DNA of 39,085 nucleotides from CAZNVB01 sp964576265 (GTDB lineage Bacteria > Acidobacteriota > Aminicenantia > Aminicenantales > UBA8522), in assembly GCA_964576265.1 (NCBI GenBank), contig CAZNVB010000065.1:1-39085 (forward strand), in the 5' to 3' direction. The notes under the pieces were generated by a model. That model was given only the letters and a program-made list of their open reading frames with translations, was not told the DNA's origin and ran no database searches. The number at the start of each line of letters is the position of its first letter. The stretch's first letter is position 1. This document shows, one piece after another, positions 1 through 7,605 of this stretch. The translations under genes and the position numbers were made by a program.

Positions 1-1014
1 GACTAACGGATAGAGCGGGAAAAAGGCGATATTCGAAGGCTTTCCCGGAGTGAAAGAATAACCGATCTGGGCGATTTCCTGGTGCCAGAAGGAATCCCAC
101 TTAAAGAACAGGCTGAGAAAATAGGAAGGCATTTCCGTCGAGAACCAGGGCCCTTTGGCGATAACGAGAGAGGAGAGATATCCAAGCCCGTAGATTCCCA
201 GCCGGGAGATGGCGAACACCGCGAGCGGCTCCTGCCATTCCTTGATTAAGCGGAATGATTTTTCCGGCACCGAGCGGAGAAAATTCCAGACGGTCCTCGA
301 ATGGACGAGGCCAAGGAAGAGCGCGGCAAGATGAATTGCCGACCTGAAGTCGAGGACAAGCCTGTATTTGGAGATTTCGGGAATGACGAGGATGAAGAAA
401 AAGATCAACAGAATAAGAAGCGAGAAGCTGCGGGCCGGCCAGCCCTGCTTGAGGAAGGGACTCGTTCGATGGCGGACTCCCAGAACCAGGACGAAAACGG
501 TAATGAAAAAGAGGCCGAGAAAGATGGGGTAGAACATCGTTTCTTGAGGTGCGCCGGAAGTTCGGAAAGAGTTTTTTTTGTTCAGCAACATCAGTTTCGG
601 AAAGCGGGAGGAATAACCATAGATGTTTTTCAGACGGAGGTTCTTGAAACTCCATTCCCTGTCCGCCGAGATCCGGAGCGTATTCTTGCCATTCCGGACC
701 GTACCGGCCGGAAGATCGAGACGCTCGATTTTCTTTTGCGGCCGAAAATCGGCCACTTCGGTTTCGTTGATCCAGAGCCGGATCCGGATCCGGCCGCGAT
801 CGTCGGCAAAAAAAACGGCTTCAAAGACGTAAATATCACTCGGCTCGACGCCCTCGAGCAAGAATTTTTTTTCAATGGTCGCCGGAGTCAATTCGCGACT
901 CCCGGCGAGGCGAACGATTTTTGGAAAAAACTTGTGGTATGAATATTCATCGAGGACGAGCGAAAAAAGAGCCGCGATGGCCAGAGAGGAAACGATCCGC
1001 AAGGCGATTTTCAT
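1..1014 (-). CDS. PIG-V-like GT-C membrane glycosyltransferase, N-terminal 338 residues (runs off left edge)
   Basis: An open frame of 338 codons runs from ATG at 1014 to base 1 with no stop, so the gene continues beyond the window. Seen: a membrane helix at about residues 2-18; a soluble, beta-rich stretch at about 25-155 with the look of a jelly-roll or galactose-binding fold (RIRLWINETEVADF; GKNTLRISADREWSF); membrane helices near 160-180 and 199-215; then KWDSFWHQEIAQIGY at 305-319 and NIAFFPLYPLV at 328-338. The paired WDxxW...IAxxGY and N-AFFPLYP motifs are the signature of bacterial PIG-V/GT-C mannosyltransferase-like enzymes, and D307 is the likely catalytic acid. Such enzymes use polyprenyl-phosphate sugars on the outer face of the membrane. 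The start overlaps the stop of the radical SAM gene by one base (TAATG), so the two are coupled. The extra soluble domain before the catalytic part is unusual. Donor and acceptor are unknown. Confidence 0.82.
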   Translation of the reverse strand, partial: MKIALRIVSSLAIAALFSLVLDEYSYHKFFPKIVRLAGSRELTPATIEKKFLLEGVEPSDIYVFEAVFFADDRGRIRIRLWINETEVADFRPQKKIERLDLPAGTVRNGKNTLRISADREWSFKNLRLKNIYGYSSRFPKLMLLNKKNSFRTSGAPQETMFYPIFLGLFFITVFVLVLGVRHRTSPFLKQGWPARSFSLLILLIFFFILVIPEISKYRLVLDFRSAIHLAALFLGLVHSRTVWNFLRSVPEKSFRLIKEWQEPLAVFAISRLGIYGLGYLSSLVIAKGPWFSTEMPSYFLSLFFKWDSFWHQEIAQIGYSFTPGKPSNIAFFPLYPLV

Positions 1015-2324
1015 TATCGTTTATCTTGAAAGCGAGGTGGCGAAGGATGGAGATGGGCTCGAACGATCGGGCAGGAGGGATAGTCGCGGCATTCCTGAGG
1101 CAATTTTCCCTCGGCCATTTCTTTTCTAAGCTTTTGCATCCGCTCCCCGTTCCAGAGCCCCTCGAGACCTGCGGTCCGCCAGTTGCCCAAAGATTTTCCC
1201 ATGTAGCAGCAGCCGGCCGTATCGCCGTTTTGATAGGGCAGGATGAAACGCCAGGGCTGGATGCACTTGATCCCGGCAGTCTGCTTGTCTTCGGGCAGAA
1301 AAGCCTCATAGGTGCGTTCTTCGGAAACCTGATACTGGCAATCGAGGACGACGCCGCACTCGGCGGCCGCTTCTTCCGCCTCCTGTCGGACGTCTTCGAG
1401 CTCCTGGGGAGAAAGCTTTTGCTCCTGGTAGTCGAAAAGGAATCCTCCTTTTTTCACCTTCCATTCCCCGCTCCATTCATTGAGTTGACGGAGCTCCACG
1501 ACATCCATTCCCAGCCAGGCGGCCAGACGGACGAATGCCCGAACCTCATGGCGGTTGATTTTCATCGGCAGCATGACCATGCCGACTTTAGACCCTAATC
1601 CTTCCGGATAGGCGGCCCGTCGTTTTTCGCTGTAGGTGGCGATATTTTCGATGACCTTTAAAAAATGGGGACCGCGGATTTTGGCGTATGTTTCGGGCGT
1701 GGCTGCGTCCACCGAGAAGGTGATCGTCAGAATTTCAAAATAGGGAGTAAGCCGGTCGGTGAGCTCAGGCGTGAGGGCCAGCCCGTTGCTGTTGATTCCG
1801 AAGGGTTTTTCCCAGGAGGCCAGAAGCTCGATGACCGGCAGAAGATCCTTGAGGATCAAAGGCTCGCCGATGCTGCAGTTGATGACATCCCAGGCCAGGC
1901 GCAAGGGCTCGCCGAAAGCCCGGAGGTCCTCGACCGTGAGCCCCGGATGGTGTCTTGGCCCGAAATCGCCCACCCAGTTCAGGCACATGCTGCAGGGCGG
2001 CTTCATGTTGCAGAGGCCGATGAGATCCAGGTTGAACGTGACCGGTTTTGATTGCAAAATCGTCTTCCCCAAAACAACTTCTTCATCATTGAGTTTCTTG
2101 TTCTCGGCCGCAAGCTTGGGAACTTCGGATTTGGCGTGGCGGAGGCGGTATTCCCGCGAGTCTTTGATCGACCGGATGACAAATTTCCGTGGAAATCTCT
2201 TCTGCCGGAGAGCCCGAAGATAACTCTCGAGACCCTCTGGATCCGCCTCCCTCCCCAGGAGTTCTCGGTACATCGCCCTGACGAATTCCTCATCCGGCAG
2301 GGCAAAAACTTTCTGGCGATTCAT
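1014..2324 (-). CDS. DUF4214-radical SAM/SPASM-like protein
   Basis: 436 residues from ATG 2324. Residues 12-60 match the DUF4214 pattern (FVRAMYRELLGREADPEGL), a domain common in exopolysaccharide gene clusters. Residues about 97-330 form a radical SAM barrel; the cluster-binding cysteines are C105, C111 and C114, a CX5CX2C spacing instead of the usual CX3CX2C. The C-terminal third has further cysteines (KCIQPW, GCCYMG, ECRDYPSC) in a SPASM/twitch-like arrangement that could bind a second Fe-S cluster. The reaction cannot be told from sequence; modification of a glycan, lipid or peptide of the neighbouring system is inference. The stop overlaps the ATG of the membrane glycosyltransferase downstream. 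The frame stays open upstream (an ATG lies at 2393), but the start at 2324 places DUF4214 at a natural N-terminus. A minus-strand promoter candidate lies at 2403-2432. Confidence 0.85.
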   Translation of the reverse strand: MNRQKVFALPDEEFVRAMYRELLGREADPEGLESYLRALRQKRFPRKFVIRSIKDSREYRLRHAKSEVPKLAAENKKLNDEEVVLGKTILQSKPVTFNLDLIGLCNMKPPCSMCLNWVGDFGPRHHPGLTVEDLRAFGEPLRLAWDVINCSIGEPLILKDLLPVIELLASWEKPFGINSNGLALTPELTDRLTPYFEILTITFSVDAATPETYAKIRGPHFLKVIENIATYSEKRRAAYPEGLGSKVGMVMLPMKINRHEVRAFVRLAAWLGMDVVELRQLNEWSGEWKVKKGGFLFDYQEQKLSPQELEDVRQEAEEAAAECGVVLDCQYQVSEERTYEAFLPEDKQTAGIKCIQPWRFILPYQNGDTAGCCYMGKSLGNWRTAGLEGLWNGERMQKLRKEMAEGKLPQECRDYPSCPIVRAHLHPSPPRFQDKR

Positions 2325-2402
2325 GCGGTCTTCGTTCCCGCTTGAAGCGTCTTTTCCCGTCGTCTGATCAAAGTTAAACCAGCCTTTCGGCATGCGCCGT
2401 CC

Positions 2403-2432
2403 ATTATAATAGAATTTCCTGCCGGATTTCCA
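2403..2432 (-). promoter_or_regulatory. Candidate promoter for the radical SAM-glycosyltransferase pair
   Basis: On the minus strand TGGAAA (2432-2427), an 18-base spacer and a perfect TATAAT (2408-2403) lie about 80 bases before the ATG at 2324. The -10 box is ideal and the -35 box matches four of six. If transcription starts near 2396, an ATG at 2393 would be almost leaderless, so a longer form of the protein cannot be excluded. Confidence 0.45.
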
Positions 2433-2529
2433 TCCGGTCGAATCGTCGTTCCCGCTCCGACGATTTCCGATGGAAAGGTGACGAGCGGCGGAGAAGCCCT
2501 GTTCCGTGCCCCGGGGAGGGGCTCGGAAA

Positions 2530-2587
2530 GGGAACGCGAAGCGGTTTCCTCGCCAAGTTGACTTTAGTGGAAGGGGATCATTATAAT
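2530..2587 (+). promoter_or_regulatory. Promoter of the GT4 operon with shared upstream element (copy A)
   Basis: TTGACT at 2558-2563, an 18-base spacer and a perfect TATAAT at 2582-2587 form a strong sigma70-type promoter 27 bases before the first ATG of the operon (2615). Directly upstream, 2530-2557 carries an element starting GGGAACGCGAAGCGGTTTCC and ending in CCAAG. Near-identical copies precede promoters at 16271 and 18491. The core is an imperfect dyad (GGAAC...GTTCC type), as expected of a regulator site abutting the -35 box. The regulator is not identified. Confidence 0.7.
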
Positions 2588-2614
2588 GAGGGAAAAAATC
2601 AGTTGGCCGGGACA

Positions 2615-2941
2615 ATGGATCGCGAAGAGATCTTGAAGAAAATCAAGGAAATCCGTCGGGAAGTAGAGAGGGACGAGCTAAACCATCTCCGGGCCAAAAT
2701 CATGGAGAGGAAATTCCATCTTCATGGTTCCCACCGCAACGCGATCGTCCGCCTCATTCCGCTGGCCATCCGGAAACGCCTGATCCTCGAAATCAGCCTG
2801 ATTCTTCAGCCTATTCTGGATAACCAGAGAGAAATCAACCTCCGCTTTCTCAAGGAGATCGAGCGAATCAGGGAAGCCTTGGCTTCTCTGCCCGGTGGTC
2901 CGAGCGAAGAAGAAAAGACGACCCATGGGCCTGCTGAATAG
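2615..2941 (+). CDS. Small helical/coiled-coil protein of the glycan cluster (108 residues)
   Basis: First gene of the plus-strand operon, starting at ATG 2615, 27 bases after the -10 box. The frame extends upstream to a TTG at 2558, but that codon is part of the -35 box and cannot be the start. The protein is charged and helical: MDREEILKKIKEIRREVER at the N-terminus, a short hydrophobic stretch about 50-72 (RLIPLAIRKRLILEISLILQ), then PILDNQREINLRFLKEIERI. The P...Q..N pattern near the end also occurs in the 144-residue protein at 5291 and resembles helical segments that flank glycosyltransferases and methyltransferases in surface-glycan clusters. It overlaps the next gene by 17 bases. Function unknown; an adaptor or membrane-associated scaffold for the glycosyltransferases is inference. 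Confidence 0.75.
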   Translation: MDREEILKKIKEIRREVERDELNHLRAKIMERKFHLHGSHRNAIVRLIPLAIRKRLILEISLILQPILDNQREINLRFLKEIERIREALASLPGGPSEEEKTTHGPAE

Positions 2942-4025
2942 AATCAAGGAAAAGCTCGATTTTTCCCCCGGCCATCGACCCGTCAAGACAATCGCCGTCT
3001 GCGCCGCCCAGGTCCCGTTCTTTAGGGGAGGAGCCGAAGCGCATGTCAACGGACTCGTCCGGGAGCTGGCCAAAAGGGGCTACGAAGTCGATCTGATTAA
3101 CATCCCCTATAAATGGTATCCGCGCGACCAGCTCTTGAAGAGCCTCGAGATTTGGCGCCTGCTCGACCTCAGCGAGTCCAACGACAAAGCGATCGACATG
3201 ATCATTGCGACCAAATTTCCTTCTTATTTTGCCGAGCACCCGCACAAGGTTTTGTGGCTCATCCATCAATTCCGGCATCTCTATGATCTCTGGGGAACGC
3301 CCTATTCGGACTTCGATCCGGCCCAAGAGGCCGACCGAATGCTCAGAGAGAAGTTGATCAAGCTCGATACCCAGGTCCTCAAGAGCTACAAGCGGATTTA
3401 TACGAACGCGAAAAATACGGCTGCGCGGTTGAAAAAATATAACGGGATCGACGCCGTTCCTCTCTATCATCCGCCGCATCTCGCCGGAAAATACTATGGG
3501 GCTGAAGACAAAGATTACATCCTTTCCGTCGGCCGCCTGGACCGTTTGAAGAGAGTCGATTTTCTTATCCGGTCGATGCGCTTTATGAATCCCCAGATCA
3601 AATGCCGGATCGTCGGTACGGGTCCGGAGCTGGAGAATCTGCAGCGTCTGGCCCGGGAATGCGGCGTTGCGGACCGAATCGAGTTCCTGGGTTTCGTTCA
3701 GGATGACGACCTTCTCCGCCTCTACGCCCACGCGACGGCGGTCTATTTTGCTCCGCTCGATGAAGATTACGGCTATGTGACGCTCGAGGCGTTCCTTTCG
3801 AAAAAGCCGGTCATCACGGCTTCTGATTCCGGAGGCCCGCTCGAGTTTGTCGAGGACGGACACAACGGCGTTATCGTCCATTCGATGGACGAAAAAGAGC
3901 TGGCTGCTCGATCCGAGGAGCTTTTCTTCGACAAAGAGAAGGGCCGCGCCTACGGCGAGGCCGGGTACGAAAAAGTCAAAGAGATCAGTTGGGATACGGT
4001 CGTCGAAACCCTGGTCGGTCCGTGA
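2925..4025 (+). CDS. GT4-family glycosyltransferase
   Basis: 366 residues from ATG 2925 (a GTG at 2895 is possible but sits deeper inside the previous gene). GT-B fold expected. The N-terminal domain has the glycine-rich loop FFRGGAEAHVNGLVRELAKRG at about 33-53, typical of GT4 enzymes. The C-terminal donor domain starts near 200 with ILSVGRLDRLKRVDFLI, and carries the EX7E element in EDYGYVTLEAF that binds the nucleotide-sugar. It is predicted cytosolic and to transfer an activated hexose to a growing lipid-linked glycan; sugar and linkage cannot be read from sequence. Translation is probably coupled to the small coiled-coil gene it overlaps. The next glycosyltransferase starts five bases after its stop. 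The C-terminus is short, ending soon after the last helix. Confidence 0.92.
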   Translation: MGLLNRIKEKLDFSPGHRPVKTIAVCAAQVPFFRGGAEAHVNGLVRELAKRGYEVDLINIPYKWYPRDQLLKSLEIWRLLDLSESNDKAIDMIIATKFPSYFAEHPHKVLWLIHQFRHLYDLWGTPYSDFDPAQEADRMLREKLIKLDTQVLKSYKRIYTNAKNTAARLKKYNGIDAVPLYHPPHLAGKYYGAEDKDYILSVGRLDRLKRVDFLIRSMRFMNPQIKCRIVGTGPELENLQRLARECGVADRIEFLGFVQDDDLLRLYAHATAVYFAPLDEDYGYVTLEAFLSKKPVITASDSGGPLEFVEDGHNGVIVHSMDEKELAARSEELFFDKEKGRAYGEAGYEKVKEISWDTVVETLVGP

Positions 4026-4030
4026 GCCCG

Positions 4031-5212
4031 ATGAAAATCGCCCTTTTCAGCCCCCTTCATCCGATCAAGAGCGGTATTGCCGACTACACCGAGGAGCTGC
4101 TGCCGTTTCTCAAAACCTATTTCGATATCGATCTCTATGTCGAGCCGGATTCTATCTCATCAGCGCGGTCGCTGAGATCCGACTTCGCCGTCTTCCCCTA
4201 TCATGCGGCGACCTTCCCCGCCTCGAAATACGATGCCATCCTTTATCATATAGGAAACGACTACCGAGCCCACCGGATTGCCTATGAAGCCTTAAAAAGG
4301 AATCCCGGGATCGTGGTTCTTCATGACTATGTCCTTCAGGGTTTCTATGTCGAAATGGCCGAGGCCAAGAAGGACCTGGGGATTTATCGAAATCTTCTCC
4401 AACGATACTATGGAAAGAAAGGTCTGGCCATCGCCGAGCGAACAGCCCGCCGTACTTATCCATCGATCTGGGAGACCGAAGAAGCGCTCGATTATCCTCT
4501 GAACGAGGAGATTCTCGACTTGGCGACCGGAGTGATCGTCCATTCGGACTTCGTTCGGGAGCGAGTGGAAAAAAGACTGACCAAGCCGGTGGCGAAAATC
4601 CCGCACCACGGCCATCCCCTTAAGACCTTTGATCGGCAAACGGAAAGGCGGAAATGGGGAATGGGGCCCGACGAAATTCTGATTTCCTCGGCCGGATTCG
4701 TCAACCGCAACCGTCGTTATGAAATGATTCTCGAGGTCCTCGACGAGCTCGCCGATTCTCGGCTCAAATATGTGATTGCCGGCGAAGACCGGGGAAAACT
4801 CCTCCGCCACCTGACTGCCCGGGCCTCGGTGCCTGTTTCGGTCGAACCTTTTCTCCCTCTTGAGAAGCTCGAGAGCTTGATCTTCGCTTCGGACATCTGC
4901 ATCAACCTTCGGTTTCCGACGATGGGAGAAACGTCGGGCATCCTGCTCCGCCAGATGGGCTACGGTCGACCGACACTAGTGACGAACTGCGGCTGGTATG
5001 CCGAAATTCCTGACTGGGCTGTTGTCAAAATCGAGCCCGATATCGACGAGTCGGCGCTCCTCAAGGCCTATCTGACCTTGATGATGAACGATACCGATTT
5101 TCGTCTGGCGATCGGAAGAGAAGCCGCCGCCTACGTTCAGACCGAATGCGATATCGCGAATTGCGCCCGAAGCTATGCGGATTTCATCCGGGTCGTCTCG
5201 TCCTATCGCTAA
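4031..5212 (+). CDS. GT4-like glycosyltransferase with variant donor motif
   Basis: 393 residues from ATG 4031, five bases after the preceding stop. The N-terminus MKIALFSPLHPIKSGIADYTEELLP is characteristic of a GT4 subgroup with an SGIADY loop in place of GGAE. The C-terminal domain reads ISSAGFVNRNRRYEMILEVL near residue 220 and FPTMGETSGILLRQMGYGRP near 310. In the region where classic GT4 enzymes have EX7E, the second acidic residue is replaced (GETSGILLRQ), as is usual for the GETSG subgroup. The product is predicted cytosolic, acting on a lipid-linked or soluble glycan acceptor. Donor and acceptor unknown. It is followed by a 78-base gap and a small coiled-coil gene. Confidence 0.88.
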   Translation: MKIALFSPLHPIKSGIADYTEELLPFLKTYFDIDLYVEPDSISSARSLRSDFAVFPYHAATFPASKYDAILYHIGNDYRAHRIAYEALKRNPGIVVLHDYVLQGFYVEMAEAKKDLGIYRNLLQRYYGKKGLAIAERTARRTYPSIWETEEALDYPLNEEILDLATGVIVHSDFVRERVEKRLTKPVAKIPHHGHPLKTFDRQTERRKWGMGPDEILISSAGFVNRNRRYEMILEVLDELADSRLKYVIAGEDRGKLLRHLTARASVPVSVEPFLPLEKLESLIFASDICINLRFPTMGETSGILLRQMGYGRPTLVTNCGWYAEIPDWAVVKIEPDIDESALLKAYLTLMMNDTDFRLAIGREAAAYVQTECDIANCARSYADFIRVVSSYR

Positions 5213-5290
5213 AGAGGACAAGGAAGGGATCTCCTCGGGAGAGGGGAGAGGCGGAATAAAGCGGCCGTCCCGGAGAAAGAGAGAAGGACA

Positions 5291-5725
5291 ATGACGGATA
5301 GCCAAGAAATCGAGAGGCAAATTCAAAAAATCAAAGCCGCCCTGGCGGAGAAACGCGCTTCAATCGAGGATCTTGAAACCTTGATCGGAGAGAATCTTGA
5401 AGGTGAGCTCTGGGGACTCGGAGAGAAATCCCTGGAGAAGGCGGCCTGGGATTCGTTCTTTTTTCTGGACAGGAAAACGGGAAATCTCGAAGACGAGCCG
5501 ATTACCTCCGAGCGACGGATGATTGGGCCGCTCATCGTCTTGGCCAAAAAAATTTGGCGGGCCCTTTTCCGTCCTTATTCCAGGATGATTCTCGAACGGC
5601 AGAACCGGCTGAATCGGGAGTTTGTCCGGCTCGAGCTGGCGAATTTGTTGAGAATCGAAAAACTGAAAGAACGACTCGAAGCGCTCGAGCGGAAGACGGT
5701 CGCTCCCGGAGAAGAAAAAGACTGA
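5291..5725 (+). CDS. Coiled-coil protein of the glycan cluster (144 residues)
   Basis: ATG 5291 preceded by a good ribosome site (AGAAGGA). The N-terminal 45 residues are a highly charged helix (EIERQIQKIKAALAEKRASIEDLETL), followed by a less regular segment and then IGPLIVLAKKIWRALFRPYSRMIL at about 79-102, amphipathic or membrane-apposed. The end is another helix with ERQNRLNREFVRLELANLLRIEKLKERLEALER. The RP...RQNRLN element matches the pattern in the first protein of the operon and is known as a linker-like segment next to glycosyltransferases and methyltransferases in other bacteria. Here it is a free-standing protein. No enzyme motif is visible. A scaffold or membrane-tethering role for the adjacent glycosyltransferases is inference. 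Confidence 0.78.
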   Translation: MTDSQEIERQIQKIKAALAEKRASIEDLETLIGENLEGELWGLGEKSLEKAAWDSFFFLDRKTGNLEDEPITSERRMIGPLIVLAKKIWRALFRPYSRMILERQNRLNREFVRLELANLLRIEKLKERLEALERKTVAPGEEKD

Positions 5726-5744
5726 GTTTCGGGAGAGGACGAGG

Positions 5745-7148
5745 ATGAGAGATCCGGAGGCGGTTCGGCAGGTCGGTTCGCTCTCAGGAGGGGATTTGAT
5801 TCGATGGTTGCGCCTCCGGCTCCAGGAGCGAAAGAGAATCCCTCAGCCGGAGCTGAATTCGCTCGTCCTGAACTGGGTGCGGAGTCGTCCGGCCGCAGAG
5901 GTTTGCCGATTTTTGCCGCGGCTCGTCGACGAAGTGGCACGAGGTCAGAGCCTCCAGACCGCCTGGAACCTCCTCTCGTTTCTTGAAGTCGCGCTCAAGC
6001 TCCGCCGGCCTCGGGTCGGGATTTACGATCATGCCTTCCATTCTATCGGCGGCGCCCAGAAATACGGCGCCACGATCGCCCAGACGCTGCAGCATGATTT
6101 CGACGTCACTCTTCTCTCGAACCGGCCGGTCGCTCTTGCTGATCTTGAATCTTGGTACGGGCTCGATCTCTCCCTCTGCCGGCTCAAGGTGATTCCTTTG
6201 CCTTTTTTTGAGCGAAAGGGGAGGGCGGCGGAGATCATCGATCCGGCGGAAGTCGACACCCGGGGGGAGAATCCCTTCGCAGCCGTGGCCCGCGAAAGCG
6301 GGGATTATGATGTCTTCGTCAATAACGGCATGCTGGAGATGGTCTATCCTCTGGCCAATGCTTCGCTCTTCATCTGCCATTTTCCCGAGCGCGAGAAGTC
6401 GCTCTTTTTTTACGTCGATCGTTACACCGAGATTGTTTACAACAGCCTCTATACGGCGCGCTGGATCGAAAAAAGGTGGAATCTTCATCCTCACCGGCAT
6501 ATTTACCCGCCCGTGGACATGGAGCCTGAAGCTTACCCCAAAAATAAGGAGAATATCATTCTTTCGGTCGGGCGTTTCGATATCGGAGGCAACAAACAGC
6601 AATTCGAGATCGTCCAAGCATTCGAAGAGCTTGTCTCCGGCCATCGGCAAGAGCTTGAGGGCTGGAAGCTTGTCCTTGCCGGCGGGAGTCCGCCCTCTAA
6701 CTCCTATCTGGAGAAAATCAAGGCCCATCTTCGGGAGAAGAAAACGCCCGCCGTCGAGCTCCAGGTCAACATTCCCGCTTTTGCTCTCAGGGCGATCTAT
6801 GAAAAAGCGAAGATTTTCTGGCATTTCTGCGGCCTCGGACAGACCGACCCGGCCAAGATCGAACACTTCGGAATGGCGGTGGCTGAGGCGATGCAAAACG
6901 GTTGTGTTCCGGTCGTCTTCCGGGGCGGCGGCCAGGCGGAGATCGTCGAGCCGGGAGCTTCGGGTTTTCTTTTTTCGACGAAACGTGAGCTCAGCGAGAT
7001 CACCCTGAGGCTTCTGAGAAATCCCGGCGAGCTGGCGGAGATGAGCTTGCGGGCCTATCAGAGCGGAAAGAAATTTGGCGGGAGGGTCTTTGCCGCCACT
7101 GTGCGGGAGTATTTCGACCGTCTCTTGGCCACCCGATTCACGGCCTGA
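5745..7148 (+). CDS. GT4-family glycosyltransferase with helical N-terminal extension (ALG11-like motif)
   Basis: 467 residues from ATG 5745 with a purine-rich ribosome site (GGGAGAGG). About 90 residues of helical sequence precede the catalytic part, which begins RPRVGIYDHAFHSIGGAQKYGATIA near residue 90. The donor domain has ENIILSVGRFDIGGNKQQ near 270 and FGMAVAEAMQNGCVPVV near 380; EHFGMAVAE gives the EX7E element, and the context GLGQTDPAKIEHFGMAVAEAM resembles the ALG11-type alpha-1,2-mannosyltransferase branch of GT4. Mannose as donor is therefore plausible but not proved. Predicted cytosolic or membrane-associated. It ends the first block of the operon; a new promoter candidate follows at 7253. 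Confidence 0.9.
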   Translation: MRDPEAVRQVGSLSGGDLIRWLRLRLQERKRIPQPELNSLVLNWVRSRPAAEVCRFLPRLVDEVARGQSLQTAWNLLSFLEVALKLRRPRVGIYDHAFHSIGGAQKYGATIAQTLQHDFDVTLLSNRPVALADLESWYGLDLSLCRLKVIPLPFFERKGRAAEIIDPAEVDTRGENPFAAVARESGDYDVFVNNGMLEMVYPLANASLFICHFPEREKSLFFYVDRYTEIVYNSLYTARWIEKRWNLHPHRHIYPPVDMEPEAYPKNKENIILSVGRFDIGGNKQQFEIVQAFEELVSGHRQELEGWKLVLAGGSPPSNSYLEKIKAHLREKKTPAVELQVNIPAFALRAIYEKAKIFWHFCGLGQTDPAKIEHFGMAVAEAMQNGCVPVVFRGGGQAEIVEPGASGFLFSTKRELSEITLRLLRNPGELAEMSLRAYQSGKKFGGRVFAATVREYFDRLLATRFTA

Positions 7149-7252
7149 AGCCTGCCAGGCCGATCTCCGTCCGGCGTGCCGGATGATACGGGAGTGGCTT
7201 CCGGATCCCAGAAATCAGGGTGAGCAGGATTCATCGGTGGGCCCAAAGCGGG

Positions 7253-7281
7253 TTGAATGTCTGGCCGGATTCGATTACAAT
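7253..7281 (+). promoter_or_regulatory. Promoter candidate for the second glycosyltransferase block
   Basis: TTGAAT (7253-7258), a 17-base spacer and TACAAT (7276-7281) stand in the 209-base gap after the glycosyltransferase ending at 7148, and about 80 bases before the ATG at 7358. Both boxes match five or four of six. It would allow the block from 7358 to 12716 to be expressed apart from the first block. The shared upstream element found at three other promoters of the island is absent here. Confidence 0.6.
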
Positions 7282-7357
7282 TTTTCTCTTCGATCGAGCA
7301 TTTCTTGATGGCCGACCGTTCGCCCGAGAAAGGTGATTGAGAGAAAGGAGAAGGTGG

Positions 7358-7570
7358 ATGTCCGCTTTTTTTGAGGCCGAAAGCCTGACGGCCGAGGAAA
7401 TCGAAAAAATTGCCAGCGAAATCGAGAACCGGATCCGCGAAAAACTTGAGTCGGGAACGTTCACCGAACGCGAGATCCGTGAGATCGAGGAGATGAGACT
7501 TCGGCCGCTTGCCGACATCCAGGATGTCCGGAGCGTCTATGAGGATCATCTGTTTGAGGCCGAAAGGTAA
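7358..7570 (+). CDS. Small acidic helical protein (70 residues)
   Basis: ATG 7358 with a clear ribosome site (AAAGGAG, 7344-7350). The product is nearly all charged helix: SLTAEEIEKIASEIENRI, then EREIREIEEMRLRPLADIQDVRSVYEDHLFE. The opening pattern (EEI..I..EI...I) is shared with the start of the 186-residue protein that follows and with the other coiled-coil proteins of this cluster; the segment LRPLADIQDVRSVYEDHLF is distinctive. No catalytic motif or membrane segment. It lies 35 bases before the next gene in the same direction, so the two are likely co-transcribed. The strong ribosome site, promoter and context support a real gene. Function unknown. Confidence 0.7.
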   Translation: MSAFFEAESLTAEEIEKIASEIENRIREKLESGTFTEREIREIEEMRLRPLADIQDVRSVYEDHLFEAER

Positions 7571-7605
7571 TCCGGAGGCCTAGCCTGTTCGGCGAGGAGA
7601 GGGTC

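Noticed and set aside
301..942. Plus-strand open frame of 213 codons, very charged
   Set aside because: It lies opposite the PIG-V-like glycosyltransferase, which has recognisable motifs and helices; the plus-strand product has no domain and an implausible composition.
2558..2614. TTG start that would lengthen the first coiled-coil protein by 19 residues
   Set aside because: The codon is part of the -35 box and the extension spans the -10 box, so it would lie upstream of the transcription start.
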